From an uncultured Bacteroidales bacterium (GTDB taxonomy: Bacteria; Bacteroidota; Bacteroidia; Bacteroidales; Bacteroidaceae), in NCBI GenBank assembly GCA_902787555.1, contig CADAGO010000002.1, forward strand, positions 62,001 to 126,000: a stretch of 64,000 bases of DNA, given 5' to 3'. Position numbers and translations under genes: made by a program. The stretch's first letter is position 1. Each line of letters begins with the position of its first letter. Shown here piece after piece: positions 51,336-58,189 of the stretch. The notes beneath the pieces were generated by a model. It worked only from the letters and a program-made list of their open reading frames with translations, was not told the DNA's origin and did not search any database.

Positions 51336-52124
51336 TCATTCTGTTTTCGTGGCAGAAGGGGAGTCCGAGGGTGACTGTTTCCCATGTTTCTTCTTCCCCC
51401 AGTTCAGGTCGAAGATGAGATTATATGTTCCGCCCCAGCACGAGGTATCGGTGGTGGTTCCGTAGCCAGGGATGTAGTAGGGTTTGGCATACGAAGGCTG
51501 TCCGATATGGAGTTCCTGTTTGTACCGTACGCTCCATCCCATGTGGAAATTGCGCCATACCTTGACCTGTGCACCGAATACGACTTCCAACCAGCTGCTG
51601 GTCGATGCCGCATCACGATAGTTGTAGGGCGACGAACCTCCCCAGATAGGGTCGGTCATGACGGGTCCGCTCATGTCGAACTTGAACGAGCTGATGCCAT
51701 AGCGTGCACCTACGTAGAGGCGGTTGTCCATGAGTTTGTTCTTGAGGATGTTGAAGTCGATACCGGCGCGGAAGAACGGTGCGCTGGTGCTGTAGGTAAT
51801 ATCGGTTTCGTAGTCGGTACTCTTGCATTTCCCAAAGCCTACTTCTACAATCGGGAAGTATGTGTTCTTGAGGTTGAGCCGCAAGGCTGCCTCAGTACTT
51901 CCATAGTCGGAGAAGAGGTAGATGATGGGGCCGAGGATGTCGGCAGAGAGGGTAAGGCCTTGAAACAAAGCCAACTTGGGCTTCTCCGTCAGCGGGGCGA
52001 TATATTTCGTGGGGCGGATGGTATCGGTCTCGTTCAACACCACGATAGGCTCGTCCTGAGCACTCACCATGTGGGCACTCATCAACAGGAACAAGGAGAG
52101 TAATGCCTTACTCAGCCACTCCAT
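51336..52124 (-). CDS. DUF6048 family exported protein
   Basis: A 262-residue protein, signal peptide from MEWLSKALLSLFLLMSAHMVSA, then a beta-rich region with barrel-like strands (TLSADILGPIIYLFSDYG, RLYVGARYGISSFKF, SSWLEVVFGAQVKVW) and a charged tail rich in Lys and Ser. It is the usual partner of DUF6452 in Bacteroidales, and the pair is encoded together here. A longer start at 52157 would place a basic 11-residue extension before the signal peptide, so 52124 is preferred; either way it overlaps the DUF6452 gene (17 bp). Likely outer membrane. Function unknown. Confidence 0.78.
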   Translation of the reverse strand: MEWLSKALLSLFLLMSAHMVSAQDEPIVVLNETDTIRPTKYIAPLTEKPKLALFQGLTLSADILGPIIYLFSDYGSTEAALRLNLKNTYFPIVEVGFGKCKSTDYETDITYSTSAPFFRAGIDFNILKNKLMDNRLYVGARYGISSFKFDMSGPVMTDPIWGGSSPYNYRDAASTSSWLEVVFGAQVKVWRNFHMGWSVRYKQELHIGQPSYAKPYYIPGYGTTTDTSCWGGTYNLIFDLNWGKKKHGKQSPSDSPSATKTE

Positions 52125-52689
52125 TGAGATAAATCTTGACGTTTTCCTTCTTTTCATTGTTGACGAGCGGATTGACGATTTCTATGTGGTCGATTGCGGC
52201 ATCTGTTGCTCGGATGGAACGTAGGTTGTGGAAGAAATGAGTGCCGCATTCGGGCAGTTCTACATGTGGGTAGCTGTCGTGTGTCACGATGACGGTATCG
52301 CGGCGCGAGATTCCGTCATACGTGAATACCAATGTGTCGGCTTTGTTGTAGTAGCTCATTGGCACCATGATCGATGAGCGTTTGGTGGCGTTGTTGACCA
52401 AGATGGTGTCACGGCGTGCCTTGGTTATCGTTTCTGAATAGCCGGCATTGGTGTAGGTGGTGTCGGGGTAGTCGGAGGTAACGGTGGCGCTACCCAGCTT
52501 CCGGTAGATATATACCGTCTTCTCGCCAGGCAGGAGAGTGCGGACGGTGAGTGTGTCGGGAAACAGTACTGCCACGCCTTCACGGTCGTAGAAGTAATAG
52601 TTGCATGTCACCTTGTTCTCCAACGGACAGTTGTTCGACGAGCACGCTACAAGTGCCATGATGGATAGTATGCCCAGCAGTCGTTTCAT
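52108..52689 (-). CDS. DUF6452 family lipoprotein
   Basis: A 193-residue lipoprotein with lipobox VACS (Cys16). The body reads as paired beta strands with CNYYFYDREGVAVLFPDTLTV-like and ATKRSSIMVPMSYYNKADTL-like segments typical of DUF6452. It is 3 bp after the glycosyltransferase gene and overlaps DUF6048, its usual partner. Both may act at the outer membrane. Role unknown. Confidence 0.78.
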   Translation of the reverse strand: MKRLLGILSIMALVACSSNNCPLENKVTCNYYFYDREGVAVLFPDTLTVRTLLPGEKTVYIYRKLGSATVTSDYPDTTYTNAGYSETITKARRDTILVNNATKRSSIMVPMSYYNKADTLVFTYDGISRRDTVIVTHDSYPHVELPECGTHFFHNLRSIRATDAAIDHIEIVNPLVNNEKKENVKIYLNGVAE

Positions 52690-52691
52690 CC

Positions 52692-53651
52692 TTAGATCAC
52701 CTTGCTTATTTGATAGTTGTTACGTTCGGCAGAGTTGCGGCTGATCATGTCGCCGAGGAATCCTGCAAGGAACAGTTGTGTTCCGATGAGCATGGTGGTG
52801 AGCGAGATATAGAAATAGGGCGACTCGGTCACCAGTCCCGGATTGCTGCCGTTGTAGAGGCATATCAGTTTATAGGCACCTACGGCAATGGCGGCTACCA
52901 GTCCGATGAAGAACATGATGCTGCCGAGGAATCCGAATACGTGCATCGGCTTGCGTCCGAAGGTGCTGATGAACCATAACGACATGAGGTCGAGATAGCC
53001 GTTGACAAAGCGGTTCCAACCCATGAACTTCGACACTCCGTGCTGACGTGCCTGATGGTGAACACGTTTCTCGCCGATCTTCGTGAAGCCTGCGTTCTTT
53101 GCCAGATAGGGGATGTAGCGGTGCATCTCACCATAGACCTCGATGCTCTTGATGACATCCTTGCGATAGGCTTTCAGTCCGCAGTTGAAGTCGTGAAGGT
53201 TGTGTATGCCGCTCACCTTACGGGCAGTAGCGTTGAAGAGTTTTGTAGGGATGGTCTTGGAGAGTGGGTCGCCTTTCCGGCGGTTCATCTTGTAGCCGCT
53301 CACCAGGTCGTACCCCTCCACGGTAATCATCTGATAGAGTTCGGGAATCTCGTCGGGACTGTCCTGCAGGTCGGCATCCATGGTGATGACCACATCGCCT
53401 TCTGCCTTGTCGAATCCGCAGTAGAGTGCAGGACTCTTGCCGTAGTTGCGACGAAACTTGATGCCGTGTACTTCCGGATATTGGGCTGCCAGCTGCTCGA
53501 TGACATTCCACGAGCGGTCTGTCGAGCCGTCGTTACAGAAGATGACTTCATAGCTGAACTGGTGTTCGTCCATCACACGCTTGATCCATGCATGGAGTTC
53601 GGCGATCGATTCCTCTTCGTTGTACAGAGGTACTACTACTGATATATCCAT
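52692..53651 (-). CDS. Family 2 glycosyltransferase (polyprenyl-phosphate glycosyltransferase type)
   Basis: A 319-residue GT2 enzyme like DPM1/ArnC/GtrB, which transfer a sugar to a lipid-phosphate carrier. N-terminal catalytic domain: SVVVPLYNEEESI, EVIFCNDGSTDRS, MDADLQDSPDEIP and NRRKGDP-adjacent acceptor loops. Two C-terminal spans (about 238-265 and 285-305) anchor it in the inner membrane. The start at 53651 begins exactly at the first strand; the extension to 53711 adds an unlikely His-rich leader. It follows DUF4199, its typical neighbour in Bacteroidetes. Use in cell-envelope glycan assembly is inferred. Confidence 0.92.
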   Translation of the reverse strand: MDISVVVPLYNEEESIAELHAWIKRVMDEHQFSYEVIFCNDGSTDRSWNVIEQLAAQYPEVHGIKFRRNYGKSPALYCGFDKAEGDVVITMDADLQDSPDEIPELYQMITVEGYDLVSGYKMNRRKGDPLSKTIPTKLFNATARKVSGIHNLHDFNCGLKAYRKDVIKSIEVYGEMHRYIPYLAKNAGFTKIGEKRVHHQARQHGVSKFMGWNRFVNGYLDLMSLWFISTFGRKPMHVFGFLGSIMFFIGLVAAIAVGAYKLICLYNGSNPGLVTESPYFYISLTTMLIGTQLFLAGFLGDMISRNSAERNNYQISKVI

Positions 53652-53676
53652 ATCGATATGATGTTTGTTTTGATGT

Positions 53677-54276
53677 CTATGACGGGTTGTTGTTATGACG
53701 ATTGAGTTCATTGACGGACAGCCTGATATCGTGGCATTTACGATGTGCTACGAACGCTACCGGCAATGAAAGCAGGAGCGCGATAAACAGGTTGTTGGCA
53801 AAGATATTGAGCGTGAGGTCGAGTGGCGTGAGGTTTGCCAGTTCGGCCAATGCTGCCTTGCTCTGTTCAAGGAGTTCGGAGGCTCCGATTGTCTTGTATT
53901 GTGCTTCGGTTTCGGGCGACGACAGGAACTGCATGAAGTATTCCATGACGCGTCCCTTGTCGATATACTGGAAATAGATGTATTCGCCCACACCGGCTAT
54001 GATGGAGGCGTAGAAGAACATCAGGGCAGAAAACAGCCACGCTATGCCCATCGGCACGCGGTCGCCTGGTTTCAGATGTTGCTTGTAGCGCCATGCCAGG
54101 TAGAAGGGCATCAAGGCGCTGATACCCATGAATCCCATGCCGAACAGCATCAGCAGCGCACCTCCGCCCATCATTCCGTTCATACATGTGAAGAACGTAA
54201 TGAGCCAGATGATGCCAAGGATGGTACCATATTCTAATGAGAACTCACGTGATATTTTGTATAATTCAAAGTCCAT
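53677..54276 (-). CDS. DUF4199 family membrane protein
   Basis: A 199-residue inner-membrane protein with four predicted spans (about 17-37, 40-60, 76-98, 157-178). Features such as YGTILGIIWLITFF and YIYFQYIDKGRVMEYF match DUF4199. The gene is 25 bp before the glycosyltransferase gene, an association frequent in Bacteroidetes, so it may assist glycan-lipid synthesis or flipping (inference). Confidence 0.85.
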   Translation of the reverse strand: MDFELYKISREFSLEYGTILGIIWLITFFTCMNGMMGGGALLMLFGMGFMGISALMPFYLAWRYKQHLKPGDRVPMGIAWLFSALMFFYASIIAGVGEYIYFQYIDKGRVMEYFMQFLSSPETEAQYKTIGASELLEQSKAALAELANLTPLDLTLNIFANNLFIALLLSLPVAFVAHRKCHDIRLSVNELNRHNNNPS

Positions 54277-54285
54277 TTTAATCGT

Positions 54286-54864
54286 TCAAAGTCCGTCTTT
54301 TCTTATCCTCTTTTCATTTTGTCTTACAAAGTCCTTCCACGAACTCTTGCTGCCCGTCGATTCGGGCTTGCCCATCTGTATGAAGTGGCAGTAGGCGGCT
54401 GCAAGGGCATCGGTGGCATCGAGCTTGATGTGCATGATGTCGTCACTGATGTTCAGCATACGCTGCAACATGGCTGCCACTTGCTCCTTCGATGCAGCTC
54501 CATTGCCCGTGATGGCCATCTTGATTTTCTTCGGCTCGTATTCGTGGATGGGTATGTCGCGCTGTATGGCAGCACAGATGGCTACGCCTTGTGCCCGTCC
54601 CAGTTTCAGCATACTCTGCACGTTCTTTCCGTAAAAGGGAGCCTCGATGGCCACTTCGTCGGGGTGGTACGATTCGATGATGCTGAGCACCCGCTCGAAT
54701 ATCTTGCCCAGTTTCAGGTAGTGGCTGGCGTATTTCTTCAGTTCGATGATACCAAATGCCATCATCTCGGCTTTATTGCCCTGAGTACGCAGGATGGCAT
54801 AACCCATCAGGTTCGTACCCGGGTCAATACCCATGATAATCTTCTCTGGCTTTGGCTGTTTCAT
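54286..54864 (-). CDS. ruvC: Holliday junction resolvase RuvC
   Basis: Resolves Holliday junctions made by RuvAB in recombination repair. The 192-residue RNase H-like fold has its four acidic catalytic residues: D14 (IMGIDPGTN), E74 (VAIEAPFYGKN), D149 and D152 (LDATDALAAAYCH). The C-terminus is longer than E. coli RuvC by about 20 basic residues. It lies between ribE and DUF4199 in the leftward run. Confidence 0.96.
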   Translation of the reverse strand: MKQPKPEKIIMGIDPGTNLMGYAILRTQGNKAEMMAFGIIELKKYASHYLKLGKIFERVLSIIESYHPDEVAIEAPFYGKNVQSMLKLGRAQGVAICAAIQRDIPIHEYEPKKIKMAITGNGAASKEQVAAMLQRMLNISDDIMHIKLDATDALAAAYCHFIQMGKPESTGSKSSWKDFVRQNEKRIRKDGL

Positions 54865-54923
54865 CTCTTTGTTTTTGGGAGAAGTTAAGTCCAGCTCGAA
54901 GAGCTTATCTCCCTATTATCTCC

Positions 54924-55529
54924 CTATTTCAAAAGCTCCGCATATCGGCTGATATACTTGCCGAGGATGTCGAACTCAAGGTTCACCTTCGTGCCTACTT
55001 CGATGGCATGGAAGTTCGTGTTGTCGTAGGTGTAGGGGATGATGTTCACCTCGAACGTGTCGAGAGTAGGGTTGCATACCGTGAGGCTCACACCGTTGAC
55101 TGTGACCGAACCTTTGTCCACGGTGATATAACCGCGACGTGCCATCTCGGGGTCGAACTCATACTTGAATGTAAAGATCCAGCTGCCCTGAGCGTCCTCT
55201 TTCTTCATACATACAGCTGTCTGGTCAACATGACCCTGCACGATGTGTCCGTCCAACCGGCCGTTCATCATCATGCTGCGCTCCACGTTCACCTCGTCGC
55301 CCACGCTGAGCTCTCCCAGGTTGCTGCGGTCCAGCGTTTCCTTCATCGCCGTTACCGTATATGTACCGTTCTCTATTTTTACTACTGTGAGGCACACACC
55401 ATTGTGCGACACACTTTGATCTATCTTCAGTTCGTCAACAAACGAACACTTCATGGTGAGGTGGACATTCTCCAGCTCATGCTCTATGGCAACAACCGTT
55501 GCACATTCTTCTACTATTCCTGAAAACAT
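54924..55529 (-). CDS. ribE: Riboflavin synthase, alpha chain
   Basis: Last step of riboflavin synthesis: dismutation of two 6,7-dimethyl-8-ribityllumazine molecules. Two lumazine-binding barrels in 201 residues: the first starts MFSGIVEECATV with SVSHNGVCLTVV, the second has GHIVQGHVDQTA and VTVNGVSLTVCN. It appears to be first in an eight-gene leftward run down to apbE, linking flavin synthesis to the flavin-transferring enzyme at the end, though other genes lie between. The upstream 100 bp hold a divergent promoter region and no FMN riboswitch. Confidence 0.95.
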   Translation of the reverse strand: MFSGIVEECATVVAIEHELENVHLTMKCSFVDELKIDQSVSHNGVCLTVVKIENGTYTVTAMKETLDRSNLGELSVGDEVNVERSMMMNGRLDGHIVQGHVDQTAVCMKKEDAQGSWIFTFKYEFDPEMARRGYITVDKGSVTVNGVSLTVCNPTLDTFEVNIIPYTYDNTNFHAIEVGTKVNLEFDILGKYISRYAELLK

Positions 55530-55551
55530 GGTTTTATCTACTATTTTGGTG

Positions 55552-55559
55552 CAAAGTTA
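55552..55559 (-). promoter_or_regulatory. -7 promoter element of the ribE operon
   Basis: TAACTTTG on the minus strand, 22 bp before the ribE start. Confidence 0.55.
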
Positions 55560-55603
55560 GTAAATAATTGACAATTGACAATTGATAATTAATATTTATT
55601 TAC

Positions 55604-55611
55604 TAATTTTG
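55604..55611 (+). promoter_or_regulatory. -7 promoter element of the cysteine desulfidase-like gene
   Basis: TAATTTTG, 19 bp before the start at 55631. The region between this and the ribE promoter holds short TTGACAA repeats. Confidence 0.5.
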
Positions 55612-55630
55612 CAGAAAATCTTAGTACGCT

Positions 55631-56914
55631 ATGACAAAAGACGAGAGAGAACGTATCATAAGTTTGGTGAAACGTGAAGTTGTGCCGGCTGTCGGATGTA
55701 CCGAACCAATCGCCGTTGCACTATGTGTGGCGAAAGCTACCGAGACCCTGGGATGCCTGCCCGAGACCATCGAGGTGTGGCTGAGTGCCAACATCCTGAA
55801 GAACGCCATGGGTGTGGGAATTCCCAATACCGGGATGATAGGTCTGCCCATCGCCATCGCCCTTGGAGCCATCTGCGGCAAGTCGGAATATCAGCTCGAG
55901 GTGCTGAAGGATGCCGATACCGAGTCGGTAGCCCAGGCCAGACAATATCTCGAAATGCATACCATCGACATCAAACTCAAAGACGATATCACCGAGAAAC
56001 TCTATATCGAGATTGTGGCAACAGCCGGAGGTTCGACCGCTAAGACCATCATCAGTGGCAGCCACACCAATTTTGTGTATATCGAGAGAAACAATGAGAT
56101 ACTGCATGATACACGGCATGAAAGTGCGGAACAGGAGGATGATACCGACGACAGTTGGCTTTCGCTCCGCAAGGTCTACGACTTCGCCATGACAGCTCCG
56201 CTCGACGAGATCGACTTCATCAACGAGTCACGCCGTCTCAACGAAGCTGCAGCCCGTCAGTCGCTTCACGGCAACTACGGTCACCTGCTGGGCAAGACCC
56301 TCACACGGCCGTTGGGCAAAGGCATCATGGGCGACTCCATCTTCTCACATATCATATCCGCTACCGCCTGCGCATGCGACGCACGTATGGCAGGTGCCAT
56401 GATACCCGTCATGAGCAATTCGGGTAGCGGCAACCAAGGCATCTGTGCCACATTGCCCGTTGTAGTCTATGCCGAGGAAAATCATAATACCGACGAAGAG
56501 CTGACCCGGGCACTCATGCTCAGCCACCTCACCGCCATCTACATGAAGCAAAGCCTCGGCAAACTGTCGGCACTCTGCGGATGCGTAGTAGCATCGACCG
56601 GCAGCAGTTGCGGCATTACCTACCTCATGGGAGGCGGCTACGACCAAGTATGTGCATCCGTCAAGAACATGATAGCCAACCTCAGCGGTATGATATGCGA
56701 CGGAGCTAAGCCCAGTTGCGCCCTGAAACTGGCGAGCGGCGTATCCACAGCCGTTCTCTCAGCCATGCTCGCCGTCAGTGGTGAATGTGTCAGCAGTACC
56801 GAGGGCATCATCGACGACGATGTGGACCGCAGCATCCACAACCTCACAAAGATAGGCAAAGACGCCATGAACGAAACCGACCGTTGTGTGCTCGACATCA
56901 TGACGAATAAATAA
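55631..56914 (+). CDS. L-cysteine desulfidase / UPF0597 (YhaM-like) family protein
   Basis: A 427-residue cytoplasmic protein of the serine dehydratase alpha-like family. Members degrade L-cysteine to pyruvate, ammonia and sulfide using a [4Fe-4S] cluster. The cluster cysteines are plausible: C23 in VVPAVGCTEPIA, the pair around GCVVASTGSSCG, and C-x10-C in MICDGAKPSC. Glycine-rich motifs ANILKNAMGVGIPNTG and NSGSGNQGI are well kept. The annotation as cysteine desulfidase versus UPF0597 of unknown substrate is not settled by sequence. Divergent from ribE. Repeats follow its stop codon. Confidence 0.88.
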   Translation: MTKDERERIISLVKREVVPAVGCTEPIAVALCVAKATETLGCLPETIEVWLSANILKNAMGVGIPNTGMIGLPIAIALGAICGKSEYQLEVLKDADTESVAQARQYLEMHTIDIKLKDDITEKLYIEIVATAGGSTAKTIISGSHTNFVYIERNNEILHDTRHESAEQEDDTDDSWLSLRKVYDFAMTAPLDEIDFINESRRLNEAAARQSLHGNYGHLLGKTLTRPLGKGIMGDSIFSHIISATACACDARMAGAMIPVMSNSGSGNQGICATLPVVVYAEENHNTDEELTRALMLSHLTAIYMKQSLGKLSALCGCVVASTGSSCGITYLMGGGYDQVCASVKNMIANLSGMICDGAKPSCALKLASGVSTAVLSAMLAVSGECVSSTEGIIDDDVDRSIHNLTKIGKDAMNETDRCVLDIMTNK

Positions 56915-56917
56915 AAA

Positions 56918-56979
56918 GTCAAATGTCAAAGGCCAAAGGTCAAATGTCAAAGGCCAAAGGTCAAATGTCAAAGGCCCTG
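56918..56979. repeat. 21-bp tandem repeat after the desulfidase-like gene
   Basis: Almost three copies of GTCAAATGTCAAAGGCCAAAG at a 21-bp period (56918, 56939, 56960), each with an internal GTCAAA/GTCAAA doubling. Confidence 0.8.
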
Positions 56980-57002
56980 CCCCCTAAACTCTAAATTCTT
57001 TT

Positions 57003-57152
57003 ATTCCCCGTCACCCCCTCCATCGAGGGAGGGGGAATGTGGGTTGATTAGTGAGTCGTGGGGGAGGGTCTGCTGTCATTCCCCGTCACCCCCTCCATAG
57101 TGGGAGGGGGAATGTGGGTTGATTTGTGAGTCGTGGGGGGAGGGTCTGCTGT
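57003..57152. repeat. 75-bp tandem duplication, GC-rich with palindromic core
   Basis: Two copies, from 57003 and 57078, begin ATTCCCCGTCACCCCCTCCA and contain a CCCCCTCC/GGAGGGGG palindrome, then GGGTTGATT and GTGAGTCGTGGGG. They differ at the palindrome loop (TCGA versus TAGT). A third partial unit runs to the palindrome CCCCTCGGGG near 57164. They resemble the GC-rich repeat family elsewhere in the window but are not clearly the same. Confidence 0.75.
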
Positions 57153-57191
57153 CATTCCCCTCCCCTCGGGGAGGAAGGGAGGGGGCTGCTC

Positions 57192-57767
57192 TTAGTTCTG
57201 GTCAGTAGTACTTCCGTCGTTGCCGCCACCATCACCGCCGCCTGGGGTGTCAGGATTGGTAGGAGTGCTTCCAGGAGTGGTTCCTTCGTTCTCACCATTG
57301 TCATCCCCGTTGTCCTCCGGAGCTTCCACCGTACCGTCGTCTGACGAGGTGACACGCTTCACGATGTTGCCTTCACGGTCGTAACAGGTGATCTGGATAG
57401 CCGTGTTGTGCAATTCATCCTTCAACTCCTGTGCAGGAGCGAACACAATACGTCGGGTGGTGATGAGCGACGATTTCACGTCGTTCACGTCAGCCACCGT
57501 CTTGGCAGACAGACCGAAGCGCATGGAGCCGAGTCCAGGCATCGGGATGGAGTGACCCTCACACGCCCATGCCTTGATTACCTCGCCGGCAGCGTCCCAG
57601 CAAGCCTGCATCACACCCTGGCTCACACCACTGCGGAGTGCAGCCTCGCGGATGACCTTCTCCTGAGAGAGCTTTGAGTACAGCTCAGGAGTCATTACGT
57701 AGCGATAGGTACCGGCATACTTGCCGACCTTGATTTCGCGTTCTTTAGCCTTGATTTTCAGTGCCAT
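57192..57767 (-). CDS. HU-like DNA-binding protein with low-complexity C-terminal tail
   Basis: A 191-residue member of the divergent HU/IHF-like group found beside mobile or plastic regions in Bacteroidales. The fold spans about 1-125 with strand KAKEREIKVGKYAGTYRYV, helices KVIREAALRSGVSQGVMQAC, and the DNA-binding arm region GLGSMRFGLSAKTV...SLITTRRIVF. The tail (about 140-191) is disordered, rich in Gly, Asp, Asn and Thr (PGGGDGGGNDGS). Nucleoid or element-specific DNA bending is likely. Its neighbour across 420 bp is a VapE-type primase-helicase. A promoter lies about 150 bp upstream, leaving a long leader. Confidence 0.88.
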   Translation of the reverse strand: MALKIKAKEREIKVGKYAGTYRYVMTPELYSKLSQEKVIREAALRSGVSQGVMQACWDAAGEVIKAWACEGHSIPMPGLGSMRFGLSAKTVADVNDVKSSLITTRRIVFAPAQELKDELHNTAIQITCYDREGNIVKRVTSSDDGTVEAPEDNGDDNGENEGTTPGSTPTNPDTPGGGDGGGNDGSTTDQN

Positions 57768-57915
57768 AAGATAAAGACTTTTTTAGTTAAACAATTTGGT
57801 TACTTCTGTCTCCGAAAGGAGTTTTGCTGCCGTGCAGTCAGTCATTTGTTCGCGTGCACTCTGACAATTTTCCGACTACACTCCTGCAACATTTCCATCC
57901 CTTCTTTTGACACTG

Positions 57916-57947
57916 CAAAGTTACAAAATTTTCCTGACATTTGCAAG
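57916..57947 (-). promoter_or_regulatory. Candidate promoter of the HU-like gene
   Basis: On the minus strand, CTTG (57947-57944), 20 bp, TAACTTTG (57923-57916). The -33 element departs from TTTG in the same way as the promoter of the primase-helicase gene at 60397. The transcript would have a ~140-nt leader. Confidence 0.5.
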
Positions 57948-58058
57948 TATTTTTCCCTCTTTTTTTTGCAAAAATACAAGTTTTTTTGGGATATTCCAAG
58001 CCGAAACAGCCATTGCAGCCTGTAGCCCCAGAGGGGTTTGTACTTTGGCACTTGTTGT

Positions 58059-58187
58059 GCGGTCAATGCGGACATTGCGGACGTTATCTTATAAAGGAAT
58101 TAAAAAAGTATTATACCTATATTTTTCTGCTATTATATTAGTAGCATTACTCTTAGAATATGATGTCCGCAATGTCCGCTTGTCCGC
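58059..58187. repeat. Long inverted repeat of GCGGACATT units after the primase-helicase gene
   Basis: Left arm 58059-58082 (GCGGTCAATGCGGACATTGCGGAC in two parts: GCGGTCAAT and GCGGACATTGCGGAC) and right arm 58165-58187 (GTCCGCAATGTCCGC then TTGTCCGC). Each arm is itself a row of 8-9-bp GCGGACA-type units. The right arm ends 2 bp from the stop codon of the gene at 58190. The arms are separated by 82 bp of AT-rich sequence. Confidence 0.7.
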
Positions 58188-58189
58188 AA

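Noticed and set aside
55530-55630. FMN riboswitch upstream of ribE
   Set aside because: The space is about 100 bp, is shared with a divergent promoter, and shows none of the conserved RFN-element words.
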